In this document: positions 1 to 6,934 of the stretch, piece after piece | Layout of the letters: the number at the start of each line of letters is the position of its first letter | Numbering within the stretch: the stretch's first letter is position 1 | Origin: Desulfurococcales archaeon ex4484_217_1 | GTDB lineage: Archaea > Thermoproteota > Thermoprotei_A > EX4484-217-1 | Assembly: GCA_002254745.1 (NCBI GenBank) | Contig: NJED01000015.1 | Coordinates: 1 to 18,871, forward strand | Direction: 5' to 3' | DNA: 18,871 bases | Position numbers and translations under genes: made by a program | Notes under the pieces: generated by a model | Seen by the model: the letters and a program-made list of their open reading frames with translations, nothing else | The model's database searches: none | Told to the model about the DNA's origin: nothing

Positions 1-78
1 TGGCGGGCCCGCGGGGATTTGAACCCCGGACCCCCGGCTTAGAAGGCCGGTGCCCTATCCAGGCTAGGCCACGGGCCC
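1..78 (-). tRNA. tRNA-Arg (anticodon TCT), CCA encoded
   Basis: Read on the minus strand this is a complete cloverleaf of 78 nt. It has a 7-bp acceptor (GGGCCCG with CGGGCCC), a D arm, an anticodon stem CCGGC/GCCGG enclosing the loop CTTCTAA (anticodon TCT, reading AGA), a 5-nt variable loop, and a T arm CGGGG-TTCAAAT-CCCCG. The discriminator is G and the 3' CCA is encoded in the DNA. There is no intron. The very high GC of the stems in an AT-rich background suits a thermophile. It lies 49 nt downstream of the DUF434 gene on the same strand and probably has its own promoter. Confidence 0.96.
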
Positions 79-95
79 TTTCTACCTATTCTTTA

Positions 96-112
96 GTTTT
101 TTAAGTTTTAAA
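96..112 (-). promoter_or_regulatory. Probable TATA-box region for tRNA-Arg
   Basis: The short AT-rich spacer between the DUF434 stop and the tRNA contains, on the minus strand, TTTAAAAC followed by CTTAAAAAAC. These are centred roughly 22-31 nt upstream of the mature tRNA 5' end, the expected distance for an archaeal TATA box. The call rests on spacing and composition only. Confidence 0.4.
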
Positions 113-127
113 TTTTGTTTTACAAAA

Positions 128-814
128 TTAACCAACTAAGCTTTTAATGTCGACTATGCTATGGGGTTTCCACTTGGCTATAATGTATTGTGCTAGGTCA
201 AAAATTCTTTTAGCTTTTAGAAGTATTACTATGTCACTTGAAGAAACTATGCCTCGTTCCGAATACGTAATTATGGTTTTATCGTTTCTACTACTTACAA
301 TAGTATCTATCTTATACTTCACTTCCCTACCTAAACTTCTAGTTAAGGAAGCTATTTCACCACTATAGCTAACCTGTTTATCATAGAAGAATATAATGTT
401 TGAGGGCGTTAAGAAACATGCCTCTTTCACTATTAGCTTTAACTTTTCTAAATGTTTTTCTACACTAAAACTGAATTTTCTAATAGATTTACTAACATCT
501 CTTAATAATCCATCATCGCCTAAAAATACCTGTCCACCGTTAAAAGCTGTGGCGACAGTGATTAGTACGTTAAAGCCATCTATTAATAATGTTTGCCCAT
601 AAACTTCTTCGGCTTTTACCTTTCTGCTTGCAATACTTTCCGCCATTTCACTTGGATGGACGCATCTATACAGTATCATGCGTTCAATATTGTTTAGAAA
701 GTAACGTTTTACTACAAGGTCTAGACTTTCCTTTACAGGATACCCTCTGTTTAATAAGTACTTGTAATCTCTAGCCGCTTCTACAAGTTCATCTCTAATT
801 TTAACTGTTATCAA
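128..814 (-). CDS. DUF434/DUF5616 (COG2454-type) conserved archaeal protein
   Basis: The 228-residue protein resembles the archaeal family joining an N-terminal DUF434 (about residues 8-60, with the segment around YLLNRGYP) to a C-terminal DUF5616 domain that opens with LLIDGFNVLIT (residues 77-86). Its function is not established. The Asp79/Asn82 opening, an FFYDK strand (Asp145), Asp178 and SSSDIVIL (Asp194) recall the acidic strand ends of NYN/PIN-like nucleases; that link is my inference. The start is TTG, because a stop lies just upstream in frame, and an AGGTGG SD stands 11 nt before it. The gene begins 20 nt after the alaS stop and precedes tRNA-Arg, so it is probably co-transcribed with alaS and may act in tRNA or translation biology. 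Confidence 0.8.
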   Translation of the reverse strand: MITVKIRDELVEAARDYKYLLNRGYPVKESLDLVVKRYFLNNIERMILYRCVHPSEMAESIASRKVKAEEVYGQTLLIDGFNVLITVATAFNGGQVFLGDDGLLRDVSKSIRKFSFSVEKHLEKLKLIVKEACFLTPSNIIFFYDKQVSYSGEIASLTRSLGREVKYKIDTIVSSRNDKTIITYSERGIVSSSDIVILLKAKRIFDLAQYIIAKWKPHSIVDIKSLVG

Positions 815-834
815 TATGCTTTATACCACCTAGT

Positions 835-3579
835 TTAAAGACTGTACAGAAGATTATACGTGTACTTTATAGCGTATTCAGGAGTTATTATGAAGCTTCC
901 TGATGCTGCTGCATAATCCTCTTTTCCACCGCCTTTTCCTTTAACTATGCTGCTTAGTATGCGGTTCAGCATGTTTATTGCCGATACTCCCTTGTCTCTT
1001 GCTGACTTCCCCACGAGAACTGTTACCTTTACCTTGCCATTGATAGCATTGTACATAACAATTACAGCATTCTTTTCTCTGCTCTGCAATTTTCTTGCTA
1101 TTTCTAATATGTCTTCATCTTTCTTATTTTCATATAAGCCTATTATAATGTAGCCCCATGCAGTTTTCTTCTTTTCCGCCGATAGCTTTGATACTTCAGC
1201 ATTCATCCACTCTCTCTTAAAAGTATTTAGCTCCCTCTTTAACTCATTATATTCTTTAAGCAGTTTCTCTATTCTCAGTTCTACATCCTTCAAACTAGAG
1301 CTAACTTTCTTAGCAATACTTTCCAACGTGTCCTCGAGTTTCCACATGTATTCTAGCGCTCTTTCCCCAGAAACGTATTCTAAACGGACAACGCCATCCT
1401 GAATCCTATCTACGTTAATCATTTTTATCAGACCTATTTCTCTAGTATTGGACACGTGAGTGCCAAAGCATGCTTCTACATCCCAGTTTTCGACTTCAAC
1501 CACTCTAATAGTCCTTCCTGGCGGAACGCCGCCCTGATATAGTTTTAAACCATATTTTGCTTCCGCTTCATTTCTATCCATGAACTTTGCTGTTACCTTT
1601 CTACCTTCTAAAACAACTTTATTAGCCAATTCCTCAATTTTCCTTATTTCCTCTTTAGTTAGAGGTTTATGATGTGTTATATCTAACCTTGCCTTATCCG
1701 GTCTTTTCTCAGCACCAGCTTGCCATACGTGTTCACCTAAGACTCTGCGTGCAGCACCAAGTATTATGTGGGTGGATGTGTGATGCTTCATGAGAATTGA
1801 TCTTCTATACCAGTCAATTACTCCTTTAACGACAGTTCCTACTGGAATAGTTGTTTTTTCTTCAAGTTTATGAACTACAATGTCTCCTATTTTCACCACA
1901 TGGATAACCTTAGCCGCGCCTTCTTTCCAAATTATTTTTCCTACATCTGAAAGTTGACCGCCACCTTCAGCGTAAAATGCTGTTTTATCTAAAACAACTA
2001 AGCCAGGTCTAGAATACACTACCTTGCCACTGAATTCTTTCATGTATGGGTTCTTGTGGAATAGAAGCTCTGTTGGCTTTAACTTTTCCAGCTCCCTAGC
2101 TGTTTCTTCAGGTAATGGTGTTTTCTCCTCCCTTACCTCTGCTTGTGCATGTTTTTTAGCTACTATTGAGAAAAAGTTACTTGGAATAGTTACAGATACA
2201 CCTTTCTTTTTAGCTACTTCTTCTACTATGTCTGGCGGGATTCCATGGGAATCATATAGTTCAACAAGGTCTTCAAGCGTTAGTTTCTTACCTTTCCTCT
2301 TAATTAACCTTTTAACATAACCTATACCTTTTTCAAGAGCTTTCCTAAACCTTTCTTCTTCGAGTTCAACTACCTCAAGAATATAGTTAACTCTTTCTCT
2401 TAACCTTGGAAAGTCTCGACCCCAGTAGTCTACCTGGTATTTTACGAGCCTACTTAAAGGAACTGTTGCACCTAACTTGGCTAGAGCTCTTAAAGCTCTT
2501 CTAATTACGAGTCTCGCTAAGTATCCTTCACCGGTATTTGACGGTACAATACCGTCTGCTAGCATTAAGCTTAAGGTTTTTGTGTGATCAAGTACTGCGA
2601 AGACTTTTTCTATGCTGATAAGCATTTTCTTTACTCTATCATAGCTTAAATCTAGTGCTTCGGCTACTCTCTTGTAGTATTTTTCTATTGTTTCAGGTAC
2701 TTCAGGTTTCATAAGGGAAGCATATCTTCCTATAATGTACATTTCATCCTCTGAAGGCTCTTCAATACCTATTTCGTCAAAGAACTTAGTCACCAAGTTT
2801 CTATAGACAGCGTGAAAACCTGTCGGAGCTTTCTGTGAAAACCATGCTATTCTCTCAATCCCATAACCTGTATCTACTATCTTTAAGGGCATGGGTACAT
2901 ACTGGTCTCCTAAAACCTTATACTGCATGAAAACTAGGGTAGCTAACTCAAGACCGCCAACGGTTACTTCGAAGCATGGACCTGCATTTCCCCCACCTTC
3001 CCACCAAGACTCTTTAAAAGTAATGTCTTCTGGTTTAACTCCTAGCTCCTCAGTAAAGAACTTGAAGGCATATCTTACGGTTTCATCTTTCCAATAAACG
3101 TATTTATCAGGATAATTAAAGGCATGATGTCCTCCCATTTCAAATGAGGTTAAGTGTCTCCCAGCAGTTTTTCCTACATTATCTATGTCCTCAAGTCTAA
3201 TACAGGGTTGCGAAACAACTAAGGGGTTGGCTGGAGGAGGTACGACACCATCTGTTACGAAAGGTTGGAAGTCAACTATACTAGCTATGGTTAGGTAAAG
3301 ATCTTCTCTCCACCTTGCAACAACAGGTTTAGGCTCTACTGGTGTATGCCCATGTCTCTCAAAGAATCCTATAAAAACGCTTCTTGCTCCACTAACTGTT
3401 AAAAACGGTGCTTTGTAGTCTAGGTTGTAAAATGTGTATTCAATACATGGAGCATCATTGCAGAATACTTGGTCCTTATTTAACGTCCAAAACCAGGCTC
3501 CACATTTAGGACACTGTTTCCTGATAAACCCTTTTTCTTTGAAGAATTCTAGTTCAAATTCTTTCTTACTGACCTTCAT
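835..3579 (-). CDS. alaS: Alanyl-tRNA synthetase, archaeal type
   Basis: This cytoplasmic enzyme charges tRNA-Ala with alanine and clears mischarged Ser/Gly. At 914 residues it has the usual archaeal length. The N-terminal extension carries Cys23, Cys26, Cys40 and Cys45, the zinc-binding module of archaeal AlaRS. The class II catalytic domain follows (VSGARSVFIGFFERHGHT, then the PPANPLVVSQPCIRLEDIDNVG region). The editing domain has both zinc motifs, HTSTH and CFGTH. The C-terminal DHHA1 part includes GKGGGKEDYAAASG, preceded by a coiled-coil linker. The ATG start at 3579 gives the expected extension. It is separated from P1 by 84 nt and probably forms a transcript with the DUF434 gene. No damage is seen. 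Confidence 0.97.
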   Translation of the reverse strand: MKVSKKEFELEFFKEKGFIRKQCPKCGAWFWTLNKDQVFCNDAPCIEYTFYNLDYKAPFLTVSGARSVFIGFFERHGHTPVEPKPVVARWREDLYLTIASIVDFQPFVTDGVVPPPANPLVVSQPCIRLEDIDNVGKTAGRHLTSFEMGGHHAFNYPDKYVYWKDETVRYAFKFFTEELGVKPEDITFKESWWEGGGNAGPCFEVTVGGLELATLVFMQYKVLGDQYVPMPLKIVDTGYGIERIAWFSQKAPTGFHAVYRNLVTKFFDEIGIEEPSEDEMYIIGRYASLMKPEVPETIEKYYKRVAEALDLSYDRVKKMLISIEKVFAVLDHTKTLSLMLADGIVPSNTGEGYLARLVIRRALRALAKLGATVPLSRLVKYQVDYWGRDFPRLRERVNYILEVVELEEERFRKALEKGIGYVKRLIKRKGKKLTLEDLVELYDSHGIPPDIVEEVAKKKGVSVTIPSNFFSIVAKKHAQAEVREEKTPLPEETARELEKLKPTELLFHKNPYMKEFSGKVVYSRPGLVVLDKTAFYAEGGGQLSDVGKIIWKEGAAKVIHVVKIGDIVVHKLEEKTTIPVGTVVKGVIDWYRRSILMKHHTSTHIILGAARRVLGEHVWQAGAEKRPDKARLDITHHKPLTKEEIRKIEELANKVVLEGRKVTAKFMDRNEAEAKYGLKLYQGGVPPGRTIRVVEVENWDVEACFGTHVSNTREIGLIKMINVDRIQDGVVRLEYVSGERALEYMWKLEDTLESIAKKVSSSLKDVELRIEKLLKEYNELKRELNTFKREWMNAEVSKLSAEKKKTAWGYIIIGLYENKKDEDILEIARKLQSREKNAVIVMYNAINGKVKVTVLVGKSARDKGVSAINMLNRILSSIVKGKGGGKEDYAAASGSFIITPEYAIKYTYNLLYSL

Positions 3580-3663
3580 TCATACTACACCACGTAGACT
3601 TCAAGTAAATAATGTAAAGAAACTAGAATAAACTCTTTCCGTTAATTTTCACAGATAAATGCT

Positions 3664-3897
3664 TTATCCGAAGAGGGCTTCAAGCCCTGCTGCTATTTCT
3701 TCTTCGGAAACCTCTTCTTTCTTCTCCTCTTCCTTCTTTTCTTCCTCTTTCTTTTCTTCCTTAGCTTCAGCTGGCGCAGCTTTCACTTTAATATCATCTA
3801 CTTCGACGCCTGCTGCTTCTAAAACTCTTCTAACATTTTCTTCACTTATCTCCTTCTTGGCCATGTGTAAGAGCAGGCTAGCATAGATGTATTCTAT
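3664..3897 (-). CDS. rpl12: Ribosomal stalk protein P1 (L12), AUA start, shortened
   Basis: P1 dimers bind P0 and recruit translational GTPases through a shared acidic C-terminus. The tail EEEIAAGLEALFG, after a Lys/Glu hinge, is diagnostic and nearly identical to that of P0. The first in-frame ATG (3864) would yield only 66 residues and lose the family's first helix. Reading upstream in frame gives EYIYASLLLH, the canonical P1 N-terminus, immediately after an ATA codon at 3897-3895 that sits 6 nt behind a perfect GGAGGTGA; the next codon but one upstream is a stop. I therefore set the start at AUA (77 residues). Archaeal P1 is normally about 100-110 residues. Here VEVDDIKVKA runs directly into APAEAK, so the segment normally holding helices 3-4 is absent. 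Sequencing error is possible. Confidence 0.85.
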   Translation of the reverse strand: MEYIYASLLLHMAKKEISEENVRRVLEAAGVEVDDIKVKAAPAEAKEEKKEEEKKEEEKKEEVSEEEIAAGLEALFG

Positions 3898-3918
3898 CTC
3901 TCATCACCTCCCGGAGGT
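3898..3918 (-). promoter_or_regulatory. P1 ribosome-binding site inside a small hairpin
   Basis: On the minus strand the SD core GGAGGTGA (3911-3904) lies 6 nt before the AUA start. The same bases are half of a perfect palindrome, ACCTCC-G-GGAGGT (3918-3906), which can fold as ACCTC/GAGGT with a CGG loop and hide the SD. It would lie at the very 5' end of a transcript started from the TATA-like box just upstream. A competing ATG overlaps the SD itself and opens only an 8-residue frame, so it is unlikely to be used. Confidence 0.6.
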
Positions 3919-3939
3919 CAAAGGTAATGATGTTGTGTG

Positions 3940-3953
3940 AGTATTTAAATGTT
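3940..3953 (-). promoter_or_regulatory. Probable promoter for P1
   Basis: The 74-nt gap between P0 and P1 contains TTTAAATA on the minus strand (3949-3942), preceded by an A-rich stretch that could be a BRE. A start about 25 nt downstream would fall near 3920, giving a leader of just over 20 nt that begins with the SD hairpin. This suggests P1 can be transcribed apart from the P0 operon, which fits its need for several copies per ribosome. Confidence 0.42.
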
Positions 3954-3971
3954 TAGCTACTACATGTTTAT

Positions 3972-4988
3972 TTATCCAAATAGTGCTTCGAGTCCTGCAG
4001 CTATTTCCTCTTTCTCTTTTTCTTCCTCTTTCTTTTCTTCTTCCTTCTTTTCTTCAACAACTTCACCTGGAACCTGCGCAGTTACTGAGAAGCCTAATTC
4101 TGGCGCTTTAGGTGCTAAAATGGACGCTAATGTATTGGCCGCGGTTAATGCCTTCATTAACACGTATGGTAATGTTTCAGGCATAACAACTGCTGCTTCT
4201 GCAGCTAAAGCTAAGGCATTCATTTGGGCCTTTATTAGTGCTGCTTCTATGACGCTTTTCTCAGGAAATACTATTCCAACACCTAGTCTGTATGCGTTAA
4301 GAAATGCTTCCTCAATTCTCTTCCTATACTCTTCCACATCTAACTTCAAGTCTTGAGGTTTAAGAATTACTCCATCCTCGTAAACTGCCTTAAGCTTTAA
4401 CCCTATTTCTATAGGCATTATTTCAAGTTTTTGAAGAAGAGATGCAAGTTCTGGTGATATTTTGTCTCCAGGTTTAGCTGCTACAGTGTCTTTAGCAACC
4501 CATATTGTTCCTTCTTGAACTTTAGTAGGTATTTTCAGCTTACCAAAAACGCTAAATATAGGACCAGGAGGTATACCTGTATTACCAGCAGGTATGACTA
4601 TTTCTTTCTCAGCAATATCTCCCGGTTTAGCGTAGGCGGGTATCTTATATTTTTCAAGCAGCATGTATAGTTCAAAGGGGTTCATGTCGGTAAAGAGGAA
4701 AATATTTGAACCTTTAAGATATTCCTTCAGTTTCTCAATTCCCTTCTTATAGTTCATAATTTTATCTATAGCTTTAGCCATAAGTGTGTTTTTAGTTACC
4801 CTCATGTAAGCTTTGTTTCTAAGTGCTTTTCGTATTTCCTGAAGCTGGGCTGAAGGAAGTTTAGTTAAATCAGCTATCGCTATTACTCTATATTTTCTAA
4901 GTAAATTAGCTAAGTATTCTACTTCCTTTATCTTCCATTTAGGTATCCTTCTTGCCCTACCGCGGATTAACGCCAAATTCCTACTCAC
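3972..4988 (-). CDS. rpl10: Ribosomal stalk base protein P0 (L10)
   Basis: P0 anchors the stalk on 23S rRNA beside L11 and carries several P1 dimers. The 338-residue protein has the rRNA-binding N-terminal half (VIAIADLTKLPSAQLQEIRK; KNTLMAKAI) and the archaeal insertion (NTGIPPGPIFSVFGKLKIPT). A long helical spine for P1 binding follows (about 205-300). The end is a charged hinge and the GTPase-recruiting tail EEIAAGLEALFG shared with P1. The start is GTG, and its GTGA overlaps the L1 stop, indicating translational coupling. The full helical spine is retained although the partner P1 looks shortened. Confidence 0.96.
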   Translation of the reverse strand: MSRNLALIRGRARRIPKWKIKEVEYLANLLRKYRVIAIADLTKLPSAQLQEIRKALRNKAYMRVTKNTLMAKAIDKIMNYKKGIEKLKEYLKGSNIFLFTDMNPFELYMLLEKYKIPAYAKPGDIAEKEIVIPAGNTGIPPGPIFSVFGKLKIPTKVQEGTIWVAKDTVAAKPGDKISPELASLLQKLEIMPIEIGLKLKAVYEDGVILKPQDLKLDVEEYRKRIEEAFLNAYRLGVGIVFPEKSVIEAALIKAQMNALALAAEAAVVMPETLPYVLMKALTAANTLASILAPKAPELGFSVTAQVPGEVVEEKKEEEKKEEEKEKEEIAAGLEALFG

Positions 4989-5641
4989 CTCTTGTACTCT
5001 ACTGCCGGACCCATTGTAGTTTTAACAACTATCTTTGCTATGTTGTATCTAGGGTTCTTAAGTTTAGCTGAAATAGTTGAGATTATGGCTAAAGCGTTTT
5101 CAGCCAGCTTTTCTACATCCATATCCTCTGTCCCTATTCTAGCCATAATCTGTGGCTGATCTTTTGTCCTTACATATACCGCCCTTTTATAAGACTCTAT
5201 AAGGGCAACTATGTTTGCATGTATGGGTACGGGAACGGGTATTCTACCTCTAGGACCTAAAGCGGGTCCCAGAATTCTGCCAGCTAACCCCATTAAGTCT
5301 GTTCTTATGAGAACCCATCGGCATTCTTTGGCTAGTTTCTTAGCTAACTTCCTATTTTCTGCCAATACTTTTAGGTCTTCTCTGGTAAGTACCTTGAATG
5401 CTCCTGCTTCCCTAGCTTTTACTGCCATATCACCTTCTGCAACAACGCATATCTTAATGTCCTTATTTGGTTTATGAGGTAGGAATATTGTTTCTCTAAC
5501 CCTACCTTCAGGACTCTTAATATCGACGTCTCTGAGAACAAGAATTAATTCAACTGATTGCTTAAATCTTCTCTTTCCGCTTTTCTCTAAAGCCTCGGTT
5601 ATGAGCTCCTTAAGTTTTTCTTTACTAACTACCTCAGACAT
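4985..5641 (-). CDS. rpl1: Large-subunit ribosomal protein L1
   Basis: The 218-residue protein has normal archaeal L1 length. It forms the mobile L1 stalk at the E-site and in many archaea also represses its own mRNA. Recognisable parts are the FLPHKPNKDIKICVVAEGDM region of domain I, the hinge and GLAGRILGPALGPRGRIPVP of domain II, and a C-terminal return to domain I with TTMGPAVEYKR. It starts with ATG behind AGAGGCG, 21 nt after L11, and overlaps the P0 start by 4 nt. I did not find an obvious mimic of the rRNA L1 site in the leader. Confidence 0.96.
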   Translation of the reverse strand: MSEVVSKEKLKELITEALEKSGKRRFKQSVELILVLRDVDIKSPEGRVRETIFLPHKPNKDIKICVVAEGDMAVKAREAGAFKVLTREDLKVLAENRKLAKKLAKECRWVLIRTDLMGLAGRILGPALGPRGRIPVPVPIHANIVALIESYKRAVYVRTKDQPQIMARIGTEDMDVEKLAENALAIISTISAKLKNPRYNIAKIVVKTTMGPAVEYKR

Positions 5642-5662
5642 TAATACGCGCCTCTTTTAACG

Positions 5663-6172
5663 TTATCCCTCTTGATATCCCTTCTCATACTTAGTCAATA
5701 GTTCCTCATACTTTCCTTCATCTATTTCCCTACTGACTATTTTAGGGTCTTTTCCTTCAACAGTTATCCCTATTGCTCTAGCCGTGCCTAATATGGTTTT
5801 TACAGCTCCCTTAATAGTTTTTGCTAGAAGCTGCTTCTTCTTAATTAACGCTATTTCAATAATCTTCTCCAAGGGCAAATCGCCTATCTTCTTATGTGCG
5901 GGGTCTCCTGAAGGTTCAGAAGCACCAATAGCTTTCAGAAGTAAGGCTGTAGTTGTAGGAGCACCGACTTCTACTCTAAATTTTTTCGTTTCAGTATCGA
6001 CTACTACCTTCACAGGTACTGTTAACCCTCTATATTGGGCTGTTAGCTCATTTATTTTATTAACAACCTCCATTACGTTTACTCCTAGAGGCCCTAGGGT
6101 AGGTCCTATAGGTGGACCAGGTGTTGCTTTTCCTCCTTCAATTAGAAGCTTAACTACTTTCTCTTTCGGCAT
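5663..6172 (-). CDS. rpl11: Large-subunit ribosomal protein L11
   Basis: L11 binds the GTPase-associated region of 23S rRNA beside P0. The 169-residue protein shows the N-terminal signature GGKATPGPPIGPTLGPLGVN (about 13-32) and the C-terminal rRNA-binding domain with KTIKGAVKTILGTARAIGI (about 118-136). The archaeal tail ends YEKGYQEG. The ATG follows the NusG stop directly (TAAATG), so translation is coupled. The order NusG-L11-L1-P0 is conserved across archaea and bacteria. Confidence 0.97.
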   Translation of the reverse strand: MPKEKVVKLLIEGGKATPGPPIGPTLGPLGVNVMEVVNKINELTAQYRGLTVPVKVVVDTETKKFRVEVGAPTTTALLLKAIGASEPSGDPAHKKIGDLPLEKIIEIALIKKKQLLAKTIKGAVKTILGTARAIGITVEGKDPKIVSREIDEGKYEELLTKYEKGYQEG

Positions 6173-6652
6173 TTATTTTAGTCCCTCAGGAGAAGATTTT
6201 CTAACAGGTTTAACGTAGTCTCCGGAAACCATTATTTGCAAGGGGTAAGAAGATTCTAAGATATTAAGTACTGCTTCATTCTTATTTATATCAATCCTTA
6301 TTATTTTAGCCTTCATACCTTTAAACGGTCCAGCAATTATTTCAACTATATCTCCTTCTTTAAGGCCTATGAGGGGGGATTTAGGTATTAGCACTCTATG
6401 TATATCGTCGTCGCTAAATATTCCAGCTACTAGGCCTTTTACATGCTTCAAATCCTGAATAGCACTATAAATAACGTTAGGGCCCTGTGCTTCGACGATA
6501 ATGTAGCCTTTCGCGTTAGGGGGAACAATGACTGATTTAACTCCAATATTTCCATTCTTAACCCTATTATAGACTAGGATTGCTACGTTTATTTCCTGAC
6601 CTGCTGTTGTCCGTATGGCGTAAAATCTAGAAGGAGGTTTCCTATGGGCCAT
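6173..6652 (-). CDS. spt5: Transcription elongation factor Spt5/NusG
   Basis: Archaeal Spt5 binds the RNA polymerase clamp with its NGN domain, aiding processivity, and may link to ribosomes through its KOW domain. The NGN domain covers about residues 9-95 (FYAIRTTAGQEINVA; VKSVIVPPNAKGYIIVEA; HVKGLVAG). The KOW domain follows (LKEGDIVEIIAGPFKGMKAKI). I start it at the ATG at 6652 (MAHRKPPSRFYAIR, 159 residues). An earlier upstream start would overlap secE and add a non-conserved peptide. Only 4 nt separate it from secE, whose 3' end supplies a GGTG-type SD. Spt5's partner Spt4 is not in the window. Confidence 0.94.
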   Translation of the reverse strand: MAHRKPPSRFYAIRTTAGQEINVAILVYNRVKNGNIGVKSVIVPPNAKGYIIVEAQGPNVIYSAIQDLKHVKGLVAGIFSDDDIHRVLIPKSPLIGLKEGDIVEIIAGPFKGMKAKIIRIDINKNEAVLNILESSYPLQIMVSGDYVKPVRKSSPEGLK

Positions 6653-6656
6653 AAAA

Positions 6657-6836
6657 CTAAGCACCTGCAAGTCTTGATAGGAGGTAAGCAATAAGCTTTA
6701 CGAAATAAGCTATACCACCTATAAGGAAGAATGCTAGTAGAGAAATTTTTATCGAGAGAACGTATTCTTCTCTATCAGGTTTTCTTGAAAGTATTAGTAT
6801 CTTCTTCCACATGGTTATTATTTCTGAAAGTTTCAT
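6657..6836 (-). CDS. secE: Protein translocase subunit SecE/Sec61 gamma
   Basis: This short clamp subunit of the SecYE channel matches the family pattern: an amphipathic N-terminal helix, the RKPDREEY motif, and one membrane segment (about residues 27-57, ISLLAFFLIGGIAYFVKLIAYLL). I prefer the ATG at 6836 (59 residues). A TTG at 6845 would add three residues, and neither has a clear SD, so a leaderless or short-leader transcript is possible. The secE-nusG pairing is the usual one. Secretion is a second theme of this cluster, with FtsY encoded upstream. Confidence 0.9.
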   Translation of the reverse strand: MKLSEIITMWKKILILSRKPDREEYVLSIKISLLAFFLIGGIAYFVKLIAYLLSRLAGA

Positions 6837-6885
6837 AGTATTCAACTCATAAGGTTTGTGATGCCCTTACTTTACACAACATAGG

Positions 6886-6904
6886 AGATATTTTAGCTTT
6901 TAAC
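6886..6904 (-). promoter_or_regulatory. Possible promoter upstream of secE-nusG-L11-L1-P0
   Basis: The spacer of about 100 nt between the end of the dtdA remnant (6935) and secE has two AT-rich boxes on the minus strand, GTTAAAAGC and TAAAATATC, 50-68 nt before the secE ATG. Either could serve as a TATA box for the stalk operon, giving a short leader. No recognisable BRE was found, so the call is weak. Confidence 0.25.
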
Positions 6905-6934
6905 TTTTCCGCAAATCCCTTACTAGATCTAGAA

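Noticed and set aside
3664..3864. P1 annotated from the ATG at 3864 (66 residues)
   Set aside because: This start would discard EYIYASLLLH, the family's first helix, which is open in frame and preceded by a perfect SD. The ATG is an internal Met and has no SD of its own.
3659..3886. Ser-rich open frames on the plus strand opposite P1 and P0
   Set aside because: They are antisense images of the Lys/Glu codons and have no family resemblance or SD.
3690..4060. Repeats of GAAGAAAAG-type purine tracts in the P1 and P0 genes
   Set aside because: They encode the Lys/Glu hinge present in all archaeal stalk proteins; low-complexity coding sequence, not a repeat array.
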